This document shows positions 1-6,479 of a stretch of DNA of 18,058 nucleotides, one piece after another. A program made the position numbers and the translations under genes. The stretch is from an uncultured Lachnospiraceae bacterium (GTDB lineage Bacteria; Bacillota; Clostridia; Lachnospirales; Lachnospiraceae). A model generated the notes under the pieces. That model searched no databases. It was not told the origin of the DNA and worked only from the letters and a program-made list of their open reading frames with translations. Within the stretch, counting starts at the first letter, position 1; every line of letters starts with the position of its first letter. The stretch is taken from NCBI GenBank assembly GCA_949051815.1, contig CARQVR010000069.1, forward strand, positions 1-18,058, in the 5' to 3' direction.

Positions 1-843
1 GCGACGCGCTGGCTGTACATAGGGCCCATCTCCCTGCAGGTGGCGGAGGTGGCGAAGCTGGGCATGATCCTGTTTTTGTCCAGTCTGATCTGTAAAATGG
101 GAAAGCAGATACGGACCAACAAAGGTTTTATGCTTGTACTGGCTATCCCGATGCCGATTGCGCTGATGATCTGGCAGATTACCAATAACTTAAGCTCTGC
201 GATTATCGTTATGGCGATTGCGGTTCTGATGCTGTTCGTGTCCTGTCCGGACTATAAACGGTTCTTTCTTCTGGGGCTGCTTACGCTTGCGGGGGCAGCA
301 GCCGCGGTTTTCTATGTGGTGCAGACGGCGCAGGCGCACGTGGACGATCTGGATTTCCGCGGCGCACGCGTGCTGGCCTGGCTTGACCCGGAGGCTTTTT
401 CAAGCGATACCGGTTTCCAGACATTGCAGGCGCTCTACGCCATCGGCAGCGGCGGCGTGCTGGGCAAGGGACTTGGGCAGAGTATGCAGAAGAGAGGGTT
501 TTTGCCGGAGGCGCAGAACGATATGATTTTTTCCATTATCTGCGAGGAACTTGGGCTTTTCGGCGGGATTGCCGTTATCATTATGTTTCTGATGCTGATC
601 TGGCGGCTGATGATTATAGCCAACAATGCGCCGGATCTCTACGGTGCGCTGCTGGTGGTGGGCGTGATGGGACATATAGCCGTTCAGGTCATTCTGAACA
701 TAGCCGTGGTCACCAACACGATTCCCAATACCGGAATTTCCCTGCCGTTTATCAGTTACGGCGGGTCTTCTGTTATGTTTTTGCTGATTGAAATCGGGAT
801 GACGTTAAGCGTGGCCAAAGGAATACGGCTAAAAGATTTATGA
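1..843 (+). CDS. ftsW: FtsW/SpoVE-type SEDS peptidoglycan glycosyltransferase, 3' part
   Basis: Membrane enzyme of the SEDS family, which polymerises lipid II into glycan strands at the septum, paired with a class B penicillin-binding protein. The reading frame is open to the left edge (it reads ATRWLYIGPISLQ from base 1), so the N-terminus is missing and 280 residues remain. Family signs seen: the RW(L)xIGPIS segment, the LPEAQND stretch with the Asp expected to be catalytic in FtsW, the following EELG, and the C-terminal NTGISLPFISYGGSS signature. Several hydrophobic membrane segments are evident. The usual QPSE motif after GPIS reads QVAE here. It is followed after 69 bases by murA on the same strand. 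Family membership is secure. Whether it acts in vegetative division (FtsW) or cortex synthesis (SpoVE) cannot be decided from this sequence, and RodA is less likely given the context. Confidence 0.9.
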   Translation, partial: ATRWLYIGPISLQVAEVAKLGMILFLSSLICKMGKQIRTNKGFMLVLAIPMPIALMIWQITNNLSSAIIVMAIAVLMLFVSCPDYKRFFLLGLLTLAGAAAAVFYVVQTAQAHVDDLDFRGARVLAWLDPEAFSSDTGFQTLQALYAIGSGGVLGKGLGQSMQKRGFLPEAQNDMIFSIICEELGLFGGIAVIIMFLMLIWRLMIIANNAPDLYGALLVVGVMGHIAVQVILNIAVVTNTIPNTGISLPFISYGGSSVMFLLIEIGMTLSVAKGIRLKDL

Positions 844-859
844 GGACAAGATAATTTTT

Positions 860-866
860 TGTCGAA
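860..866 (+). promoter_or_regulatory. Possible Spo0A box upstream of murA
   Basis: The 7-mer TGTCGAA, the Bacillus Spo0A-box consensus, lies in the AT-rich spacer between ftsW and murA. It is preceded by a run of T and followed by A residues, also typical of such sites. A 7-mer match can arise by chance, and no well-spaced promoter was identified next to it, so this is a weak candidate. Confidence 0.25.
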
Positions 867-912
867 AATCCATATAGATAGAATAGGTCATAATTGAAAC
901 AGAGGTAAGTTT

Positions 913-2163
913 ATGGACGCTGTTCGTATCTATGGTGGAAACTGTCTCTCGGGACAGACGAAGATACAAGGGTCAAAAAATGCCTCGCTGCCGATTCTGG
1001 CGGCGACACTTTTGATAGACGGTACCTGTGAGATTGTAAACTGCCCGGACATTTCCGATGTGTACCATATGCTGCGGCTATTGGAAAGTCTGGGATGCCG
1101 GGTCTGCAGAAAGGCGGACGTGATCCGCATTGATACGTGCAGGGTGGCCGAGTGCGATATGCCGGCCGATTCTGTGGGGGTGATGCGGTCCTCGATTATG
1201 CTTCTGGGCGCATTGCTTGCCCGGATGGGTGAGGTTGCCATGGAATATCCCGGAGGCTGCGTGATCGGGAAGCGGCCTATTGACCTGCATTTGTGCGCGC
1301 TGCGGCGCATGGGTGTGGAGATTATGGAAGGGCCGGAGGAGTTCTGTGCCAGAGCGTGCCGGCTTCACGGTGCGGTGCACGAACTGCCCTTCGTCAGCGT
1401 GGGTGTGACGGAGAATCTGATTTTAGCGGCGGTTCTGGCGGAGGGGGAGACGGTGATCCATCCTGCGGCCAGAGAGCCGGAGATACAGGCGCTGTGCGAA
1501 TTTCTGGTAAGCGCAGGCGGTAAGATAAACGGTGCGGGGACGGACCGGCTGGTGATAGAAGGGGTGAAAAAGCTGTGTCCGGTGCGATTCCGTGTGCCGG
1601 CGGACAGGATCGTTGCCGGCACATATCTGACAGCCTGTATGTGTGCGGGCGGTCGTGTCTTTCTGGAGGATGCGCCCTGCTGCCAGATGGAGAGCGTGAT
1701 TGCCTGCGCGGAGAATATGGGCGTACATTTGCGGCCGTCGCCGGAGGGACTTCTGGTGGAGGGCAGGGCCTGCCGCAGACTCGGGGAGAATCTGGTGACC
1801 GCGGTCTATCCGGGATTTCCCACCGATTTACAGTCCCCTTTCATGGCGGTTATGGCCTTGTCCGGGCAGGGCGGGCAGATTGAGGAGACGGTTTTTGAGA
1901 ACCGGTTCCGGATTGTGCCCGAGCTTGTGAAAATGGGAGCCGACATCCGGGTGAAGGGAAACTGCGCCTGCGTCTGTGCAGGCACGAGGCTTTGTAACAC
2001 CATAGTGGAGGCGAAAGAGCTTCGGGGCGGGGCTGCGCTTATCGTGGCTGCGCTTGCAGCGGAGGGCACGGGTATTGTGACAAACCGCCATTATATCGAC
2101 CGTGGGTATGAGGATATCACAAGGAGCCTGCGGGAGCTGGGGGCGGATGTTGAACTGGCATAG
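913..2163 (+). CDS. murA: UDP-N-acetylglucosamine 1-carboxyvinyltransferase (MurA)
   Basis: Cytoplasmic enzyme that transfers enolpyruvate from phosphoenolpyruvate to UDP-GlcNAc, the first committed step of peptidoglycan synthesis. At 416 residues it has the family's usual length. Active-site residues are all visible: Lys22-Asn23 in IQGSKNASLP, the fosfomycin-target Cys116 in GGCVIGKRPIDLHL, Asp305 in YPGFPTDLQ, and Arg397 in DRGYEDI near the C-terminus. The ATG at 913 has an AGAGGT ribosome site just upstream (901-906). It lies between ftsW and ftsQ, a position where Bacillus carries murG and murB. The protein is unusually rich in cysteine for a MurA. The reading frame is intact and should be functional. 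It may be one of two MurA paralogues, as is common in Firmicutes (MurA1/MurA2), but this window cannot tell which. Confidence 0.95.
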   Translation: MDAVRIYGGNCLSGQTKIQGSKNASLPILAATLLIDGTCEIVNCPDISDVYHMLRLLESLGCRVCRKADVIRIDTCRVAECDMPADSVGVMRSSIMLLGALLARMGEVAMEYPGGCVIGKRPIDLHLCALRRMGVEIMEGPEEFCARACRLHGAVHELPFVSVGVTENLILAAVLAEGETVIHPAAREPEIQALCEFLVSAGGKINGAGTDRLVIEGVKKLCPVRFRVPADRIVAGTYLTACMCAGGRVFLEDAPCCQMESVIACAENMGVHLRPSPEGLLVEGRACRRLGENLVTAVYPGFPTDLQSPFMAVMALSGQGGQIEETVFENRFRIVPELVKMGADIRVKGNCACVCAGTRLCNTIVEAKELRGGAALIVAALAAEGTGIVTNRHYIDRGYEDITRSLRELGADVELA

Positions 2164-2228
2164 AGTGAAAAGAACTTCTAAAGCTCAGCAGCAAAGGCTG
2201 CTTCGCTAAGAAGTTCTATGTTTCACTC
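2163..2228 (+). repeat. Large nested inverted repeat (hairpin) after murA
   Basis: An almost perfect long hairpin starts on the last base of the murA stop codon. The stacked arms are GAGTGAAA (2163-2170) with TTTCACTC (2221-2228), AGAACTTCT (2171-2179) with AGAAGTTCT (2209-2217), AGC with GCT, and AGCAGC (2187-2192) with GCTGCT (2197-2202), around an AAAG loop. No T-tract follows, so it is not a classic intrinsic terminator. It could be an RNA processing or stability element, or a small palindromic repeat insertion. Confidence 0.8.
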
Positions 2229-2230
2229 GA

Positions 2231-2261
2231 GAGAATGCCTGAAATACGGCATTCTCCGTAT
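2231..2261 (+). promoter_or_regulatory. Second hairpin with an alternative overlapping fold, upstream of ftsQ
   Basis: GAGAATGCC (2231-2239) pairs perfectly with GGCATTCTC (2248-2256). An alternative stem, ATACGG (2244-2249) with CCGTAT (2256-2261), uses part of the same bases, so the two cannot form together. The 10-mer GCATTCTCCG recurs at 2284-2293 and offers the 5' arm a second partner. This is the layout of a switchable leader or attenuator, but it has no T-tract and its function is unproven. Confidence 0.45.
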
Positions 2262-2327
2262 GGGATGAGAGCGGCTGGGATAAGCATTCTCCGCACGCCT
2301 TGTACTGTGGGAAAATGAGGTTTGCAG

Positions 2328-3191
2328 ATGGGCGATAAGAAAACCGTAAAAAAGAAGAAAAAGACGAATCCGAATCTGCGGCTGATTAAGAACGGGGATG
2401 TGGTGGAGCCGAAAAAGAAGAAGCGCAGGGAGAGAAAGCGCGAGGAGAAGCCGGAAAAACTGCGGTTTGGCAAGGCGAAGCGGGCTGTCATTGTGCTGGC
2501 GGTTCTCGGTTCCCTGCTCGTTCTTGTGGCAGGTGGATTTCTGTATATAGTCAATAATTATAAGGTGACGACGGTTCATGTGGACGGCAGCATTCACTAC
2601 ACGAATGAGGAGATCATGGAGATGGTTATGGGGGGAAGATTCGGGGATAATTCCCTGCTTCTTTCCCTGAAATACCGTGATAAGGGAATTGAGGGCGTTC
2701 CTTTTATCGAGACGATGGACGTGGACATCGAGGCGAAAGACACAATCCGGATTACGGTTTACGAGAAAGCGCTGGCGGGCTATGTCAGATATCTGGGGCG
2801 TTATGTGTATTTTGATAAAGACGGTATAGTGGTGGAGACTTCCATGGAGGAAACCGCCGGAATCCCGCAGGTGACGGGACTTTCTTTCGACCATGTGATC
2901 CTGCATGAGCCGCTGCCGGTGGACAAGCCGGAGCTTTTCGACGAGATTTTGAATATCACCCAGCAGCTCGCCAAGTATTCCCTCACGGCGGACCGGATCT
3001 ATTTCAACAGTGCCTATGAGGTGACGTTGTATTTCGGGGAAGCGAAGATTGCGCTGGGGGAGAACAAAGACATTGACGAAAAGATTATGAAATTGCAGTA
3101 TATTCTTCCTGATCTGCTGGGAAAAAGTGGTACTTTAGATATGCGTGAATACAGCGAAGACACGAAGACATACAGCTTTGAGCAGGATTAA
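2328..3191 (+). CDS. ftsQ: Cell division protein DivIB/FtsQ
   Basis: Bitopic membrane protein of the divisome that, with FtsL/DivIC, stabilises and regulates the septal synthase. The 287-residue protein has a very basic cytoplasmic tail (residues 1-52, with Lys/Arg runs), one transmembrane helix (about 53-75), a POTRA-type domain starting near residue 79 (VTTVHVDGSIHYTNEEI), and an extracellular beta domain to the end. The ATG at 2328 is preferred because a GAGG ribosome site (2317-2320) is correctly spaced; an in-frame TTG two codons upstream is too close to it. The gene lies 164 bases after murA, behind the hairpin region, and before ftsZ. The order and domain layout make the call firm, although sequence conservation in this family is low. 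Confidence 0.88.
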   Translation: MGDKKTVKKKKKTNPNLRLIKNGDVVEPKKKKRRERKREEKPEKLRFGKAKRAVIVLAVLGSLLVLVAGGFLYIVNNYKVTTVHVDGSIHYTNEEIMEMVMGGRFGDNSLLLSLKYRDKGIEGVPFIETMDVDIEAKDTIRITVYEKALAGYVRYLGRYVYFDKDGIVVETSMEETAGIPQVTGLSFDHVILHEPLPVDKPELFDEILNITQQLAKYSLTADRIYFNSAYEVTLYFGEAKIALGENKDIDEKIMKLQYILPDLLGKSGTLDMREYSEDTKTYSFEQD

Positions 3192-3303
3192 AGGCGCCAT
3201 AATACGAGCATTTTCGCGACTGCCCCGTCAGCAGGCGGCAAGGGAAAGGCGTGGGAGGAAAATAACAAAATCGGCGCAAACGGGACAAAAAGAAAAAAAT
3301 GGC

Positions 3304-3332
3304 TTGCTAAGTTCGGAAAATAATTATATGAT
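3304..3332 (+). promoter_or_regulatory. Candidate sigma-A promoter for ftsZ
   Basis: TTGCTA (3304-3309) and TATGAT (3327-3332) are separated by exactly 17 bases in an AT-rich stretch about 50 bases before the ftsZ start. The match is 4/6 and 5/6 to the vegetative consensus. Dedicated ftsZ promoters are common in Firmicutes. Confidence 0.5.
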
Positions 3333-3382
3333 AAAGTATATGATTGTGCACGGAGCATGTGGAAGTAGAAGGAGGAAACACC

Positions 3383-4597
3383 TTGCTGGAGATTAAGTCG
3401 AATGAAGCGGAGTCCGCTGCGAAGATTATCGTCGTTGGTGTCGGCGGTGCGGGCAATAACGCTGTAAATAGAATGATAGATGAAGAAATAGACGGTGTAG
3501 AGTTTATCGGGATCAATACGGATAAACAGGCTTTGCAGCTTTGCAGAGCGACCAGACTGCTGCAGATCGGTGAAAAGCTTACCAAGGGACTTGGAGCGGG
3601 TGCGAAGCCGGAGATCGGTGAAAAGGCAGCGGAGGAAAGCTCTGAGGAGGTTACACAGGCTTTAAAGGGCGCGGATATGGTGTTTGTCACCTGCGGTATG
3701 GGCGGCGGCACCGGGACAGGCGCAGCTCCTGTGGTGGCCAAGCTTGCGAAGGACATGGGGATTTTGACCGTCGGCGTTGTGACGAAGCCTTTCCGTTTTG
3801 AGGCGAAGGCGCGTATGACCAATGCGCTGGCCGGTATTGAGAAGATTAAAGACAATGTAGATACGCTGATTGTGATTCCAAACGACAAGCTGCTCGAGAT
3901 TGTGGACAGGCGTACCACCATGCCGGAGGCGCTTAAGAAGGCGGATGAAGTATTGCAGCAGGCGGTGCAGGGCATTACCGACCTGATTAATATGCCCGCC
4001 ATTATCAATCTGGATTTTGCGGATGTACAGACCGTTATGAAGGATAAGGGCATCGCGCATATCGGCATCGGTTCGGGTAAAGGGGACGATAAAGCGGCGG
4101 AGGCCGCTAAGATGGCGGTGGAGAGTCCGCTGCTCGAGACGACGATCACGGGGGCGACCCATGTGATTATCAATGTATCCGGAGATATTTCCCTCGCGGA
4201 TGCTTCCGATGCTTCCGATTATGTGAGAAACCTGACGGGCGATGAGGTAAATATTATTTTCGGAGCCATGTATGATTCCAGCATGACAGACACCTGTAAT
4301 GTCACCATTATCGCTACAGGTATTGAGGAGAAAGCGGCCAGACAGGGCGCAGGTCTCGGCTTTAAGAGCGGGTACATAACCCCCACCTCCCTGCAGGGCA
4401 AGAGCACGGTAGGCGCGGGCGCAGGTTTAAGCGCGTTTGCGGCGGCGAATATGGGTCTGAAACAGCCCGTTGCGTCACAGGGCGGACAGGCAAAGACACA
4501 GGCAGGGCTTAAGCCGATCGGGATTCAGAAGGCCAATGATATCAAAAGCTCCGTGGAGGAGAAATCACTGGATATCCCGAGCTTCCTGAGAAAGTAA
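3383..4597 (+). CDS. ftsZ: Cell division GTPase FtsZ
   Basis: Tubulin homologue that polymerises into the Z-ring at midcell or at the polar sporulation septum. The 404-residue protein shows the nucleotide-binding GVGGAGNNAVNRM start, the tubulin signature GGGTGTG (residues 107-113), the catalytic T7-loop NLDFADV (209-215), a variable Ala/Gly/Gln-rich linker, and the conserved C-terminal tail DIPSFLRK (397-404) that docks FtsA/SepF-type partners. The start is the TTG at 3383: AAGGAGG (3369-3375) lies 7 bases upstream, and the protein then begins MLEIKSNE, as in related species. An upstream in-frame TTG at 3344 has no comparable ribosome site. A candidate promoter lies at 3304-3332 and a terminator follows at 4672-4709. 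No ftsA gene is present in the window. Confidence 0.97.
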   Translation: MLEIKSNEAESAAKIIVVGVGGAGNNAVNRMIDEEIDGVEFIGINTDKQALQLCRATRLLQIGEKLTKGLGAGAKPEIGEKAAEESSEEVTQALKGADMVFVTCGMGGGTGTGAAPVVAKLAKDMGILTVGVVTKPFRFEAKARMTNALAGIEKIKDNVDTLIVIPNDKLLEIVDRRTTMPEALKKADEVLQQAVQGITDLINMPAIINLDFADVQTVMKDKGIAHIGIGSGKGDDKAAEAAKMAVESPLLETTITGATHVIINVSGDISLADASDASDYVRNLTGDEVNIIFGAMYDSSMTDTCNVTIIATGIEEKAARQGAGLGFKSGYITPTSLQGKSTVGAGAGLSAFAAANMGLKQPVASQGGQAKTQAGLKPIGIQKANDIKSSVEEKSLDIPSFLRK

Positions 4598-4671
4598 TAA
4601 ACTGTACGGGCTGTCGTGTGCGGCTGCAGAAAAATGCAGTATAGAAATGTATGATAATATGGAAAGATGTG

Positions 4672-4709
4672 AAATACCACAGGAGAATATCCTGTGGTAT
4701 TTTGTTTTT
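4672..4709 (+). terminator. Intrinsic terminator after ftsZ
   Basis: A perfect 13-bp stem, 4672-4684 with 4690-4702, closes on a 5-base loop (GAATA) and runs into a T-rich tract (TTTTGTTTTT). It separates ftsZ from spoIIGA-sigE and shows that the open frame upstream of the spoIIGA start is not coding. Confidence 0.9.
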
Positions 4710-4755
4710 CCTTGTTGCTATCTGTCTGGAAAAATATGGGAAATGCTCCCTGATT

Positions 4756-4788
4756 GTGACAGAAAATGCAGGCCGTATTTCCTATAAT
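4756..4788 (+). promoter_or_regulatory. Candidate spoIIG-type promoter with a long spacer
   Basis: A perfect TATAAT (4783-4788) lies 24 bases before the spoIIGA start codon. The best -35-like hexamer is GTGACA (4756-4761), 21 bases upstream, longer than the normal 17. The Bacillus subtilis spoIIG promoter is known for an extended spacer and dependence on phosphorylated Spo0A, so this arrangement is suggestive. No clear TGTCGAA box was found next to it. Confidence 0.4.
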
Positions 4789-4812
4789 GAAGAGGAATTA
4801 CGGAGGTGGAGT

Positions 4813-5625
4813 GTGTATTACAAATTATATATTGACAGTGTTTTCATCCTGCAGATGACGACGGATCTGTATCTGCTGTCTCTGGCCGGACTTCTTATGC
4901 GGCGTACTGCCACGCGCCGGAGAATCTGGCTGGGGGCGGCAGCGGGAGCCGGGATGAGCTGCGTAAGTTTAATGCTGCCGGTATTCACGGTGGGAGGCAG
5001 ACTTTTACTCGGTTCTGTGCCTGTCAGTATGTGTATGATGTGTCTCACCTATCAGATGCACGGTGTGCGCAGCCTTTTGAAAGCGTCCTTGTCGATGGCT
5101 GCTGCCGGCTTTTTTTTCGGCGGCGGTATGATATGGATTCTGAATCGCTTAAGAACCGTTATGAAGGGGGGCGGAGGCCTTTTCTTAACCCTGACGGCGG
5201 GCGCGTTGTCTTATCTGGCGATGCGGGCTGTGATACGGCATCTTATGAGAAGGCGGGAGGACAGTCTGCGGACGGTGCGCGTCTATGTGCCGTCTCTGGG
5301 ACAGGAAATCCGCATAAGCGCTCTGGTAGATACGGGGAATCATCTGTCAGATCCCATAAGCGGCGCGCCGGTGAGTATTATCAGCAGGAAGGCTGCCCGC
5401 TGCATAGCGTCCTGCCTGTCGCAGGAAAAGTTTCATGCGGTCCCCTACAGAAGCGTGGGGAAACGAAGCGGGATCCTTCCCGCTTACGAGCTGCCGGAGC
5501 TTTTGATAGAGGAGACGGGCAAAACGCTCAAAAGAGAACATGTCATAGTTGCGGTTTGTGATACGGGAATATCGGAGGATGGAGATTATCAGATGATATT
5601 ACACCCCGGGCTATTAGAAAACTAG
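4813..5625 (+). CDS. spoIIGA: Pro-sigma-E processing aspartic protease SpoIIGA
   Basis: Septal membrane protease that cleaves the pro-sequence of sigma-E in the mother cell once SpoIIR is secreted from the forespore. The 270-residue protein has an N-terminal half of hydrophobic helices (about residues 6-145) and a C-terminal half carrying the retropepsin-like motif LVDTGN with catalytic Asp173, followed by a DP(I)SGAPV stretch typical of the family. The GTG at 4813 is preferred: GGAGG (4802-4806) lies 6 bases upstream and the N-terminus YYKLYIDSVF matches the usual start into the first helix. The upstream in-frame ATG at 4651 would run through the ftsZ terminator. Its stop codon overlaps the ribosome site of sigE, so the two are translationally close, as expected of an enzyme-substrate pair. 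Confidence 0.93.
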   Translation: MYYKLYIDSVFILQMTTDLYLLSLAGLLMRRTATRRRIWLGAAAGAGMSCVSLMLPVFTVGGRLLLGSVPVSMCMMCLTYQMHGVRSLLKASLSMAAAGFFFGGGMIWILNRLRTVMKGGGGLFLTLTAGALSYLAMRAVIRHLMRRREDSLRTVRVYVPSLGQEIRISALVDTGNHLSDPISGAPVSIISRKAARCIASCLSQEKFHAVPYRSVGKRSGILPAYELPELLIEETGKTLKREHVIVAVCDTGISEDGDYQMILHPGLLEN

Positions 5626-5636
5626 GAGGAAAAAAG

Positions 5637-6377
5637 ATGGTTTTAAAAGTGGCAATTCCCGGTAAGATTCAGTTTAAGATGGTGCACAGGGATCAGAAAT
5701 TCCTGATGACCAGACAGGGAGACATTCATTACATAGGAGGGGCAGAGGTGCTTCCGCCGCCGCTCGAGAGTGAAAGGGAGAATGAGATCATCGGCGATCT
5801 TGGAACGGAATATGAGGACGAGGCCAAATCGATTCTGATAGAGCATAACTTAAGACTGGTAGTGTACATTGCGAAAAAGTTTGACAACACGGGTGTAGGT
5901 GTGGAGGATCTGATTTCCATCGGAACCATCGGGCTGATTAAATCCATCAATACATTTAACCCCGGAAAGAACATCAAGCTGGCGACTTATGCTTCACGCT
6001 GTATCGAGAATGAAATTCTGATGTACCTGAGAAGAAACAATAAGCACCGGATGGAGGTTTCTATCGACGAGCCACTGAATGTAGACTGGGACGGCAATGA
6101 GCTTCTGCTTTCGGATATACTTGGAACGGAGGAGGATGTGATCTACAAGAATCTGGAGGATGAGGTGGAGAGAAAGCTGTTAATCAGGGCAATCGCCAAA
6201 TTGTCCGAGCGGGAGCAGACGATCATCCGCCTGCGCTTTGGAATCGGGAACGCGGAGGGAAAAGAACTGACCCAGAAGGAAGTGGCGGAACTGCTTGGCA
6301 TTTCCCAGTCCTATATTTCCAGACTGGAAAAAAAGATTATGCGGCGGTTGAAAAAGGAGATGAGTAAGGATAATTGA
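5637..6377 (+). CDS. sigE: Sporulation sigma factor SigE (pro-sigma-E)
   Basis: Sigma-70 family factor that directs early mother-cell transcription. The 246-residue protein carries an N-terminal pro-region (about residues 1-31) before the conserved YIGG (32-35) where SpoIIGA cleavage is expected, followed by the LPPPL motif. Region 2 follows (NLRLVVYIAKKF, EDLISIGTIGLIK, KLATYASRCIENEILMYLRR), and the region 4 helix-turn-helix sits at about residues 213-243 (LTQKEVAELLGISQSYISRL). AGGAGG at 5624-5629 overlaps the spoIIGA stop and lies 7 bases before the ATG. In Bacillus and many clostridia sigG comes next; here a cyclic-di-GMP gene follows instead. The identity is firm because of the pro-region, the near-identical core motifs and the spoIIGA neighbour. 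Confidence 0.96.
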   Translation: MVLKVAIPGKIQFKMVHRDQKFLMTRQGDIHYIGGAEVLPPPLESERENEIIGDLGTEYEDEAKSILIEHNLRLVVYIAKKFDNTGVGVEDLISIGTIGLIKSINTFNPGKNIKLATYASRCIENEILMYLRRNNKHRMEVSIDEPLNVDWDGNELLLSDILGTEEDVIYKNLEDEVERKLLIRAIAKLSEREQTIIRLRFGIGNAEGKELTQKEVAELLGISQSYISRLEKKIMRRLKKEMSKDN

Positions 6378-6410
6378 TGCGCCGATGCGCTGAATTGATC
6401 GGAGATTTGT

Positions 6411-6439
6411 TTGCTTTTTGTCTCTGGTGCGCGTATAAT
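6411..6439 (+). promoter_or_regulatory. Candidate sigma-A promoter for the cyclic-di-GMP gene
   Basis: TTGCTT (6411-6416) and a perfect TATAAT (6434-6439) lie 17 bases apart, about 40 bases before the start codon at 6480. A GGGGGA ribosome site follows at 6471-6476. This suggests the gene is transcribed independently of sigE. Confidence 0.65.
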
Positions 6440-6479
6440 AAAAACAGGACGCGTGTTACATAGTTAGTATGGGGGACAA

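Noticed and set aside
3344..3382. Earlier TTG start for FtsZ
   Set aside because: It has no good ribosome site, and the extension contains the AAGGAGG that serves the TTG at 3383.
3307..4173. Minus-strand 288-residue frame opposite ftsZ
   Set aside because: Its translation is Ser/Ala/Pro-rich and it lies entirely antisense to conserved ftsZ codons.
4651..4812. Longer N-terminus for SpoIIGA
   Set aside because: The stretch contains the ftsZ terminator and the spoIIGA promoter candidate; the GTG at 4813 has a GGAGG site and gives the usual N-terminus.
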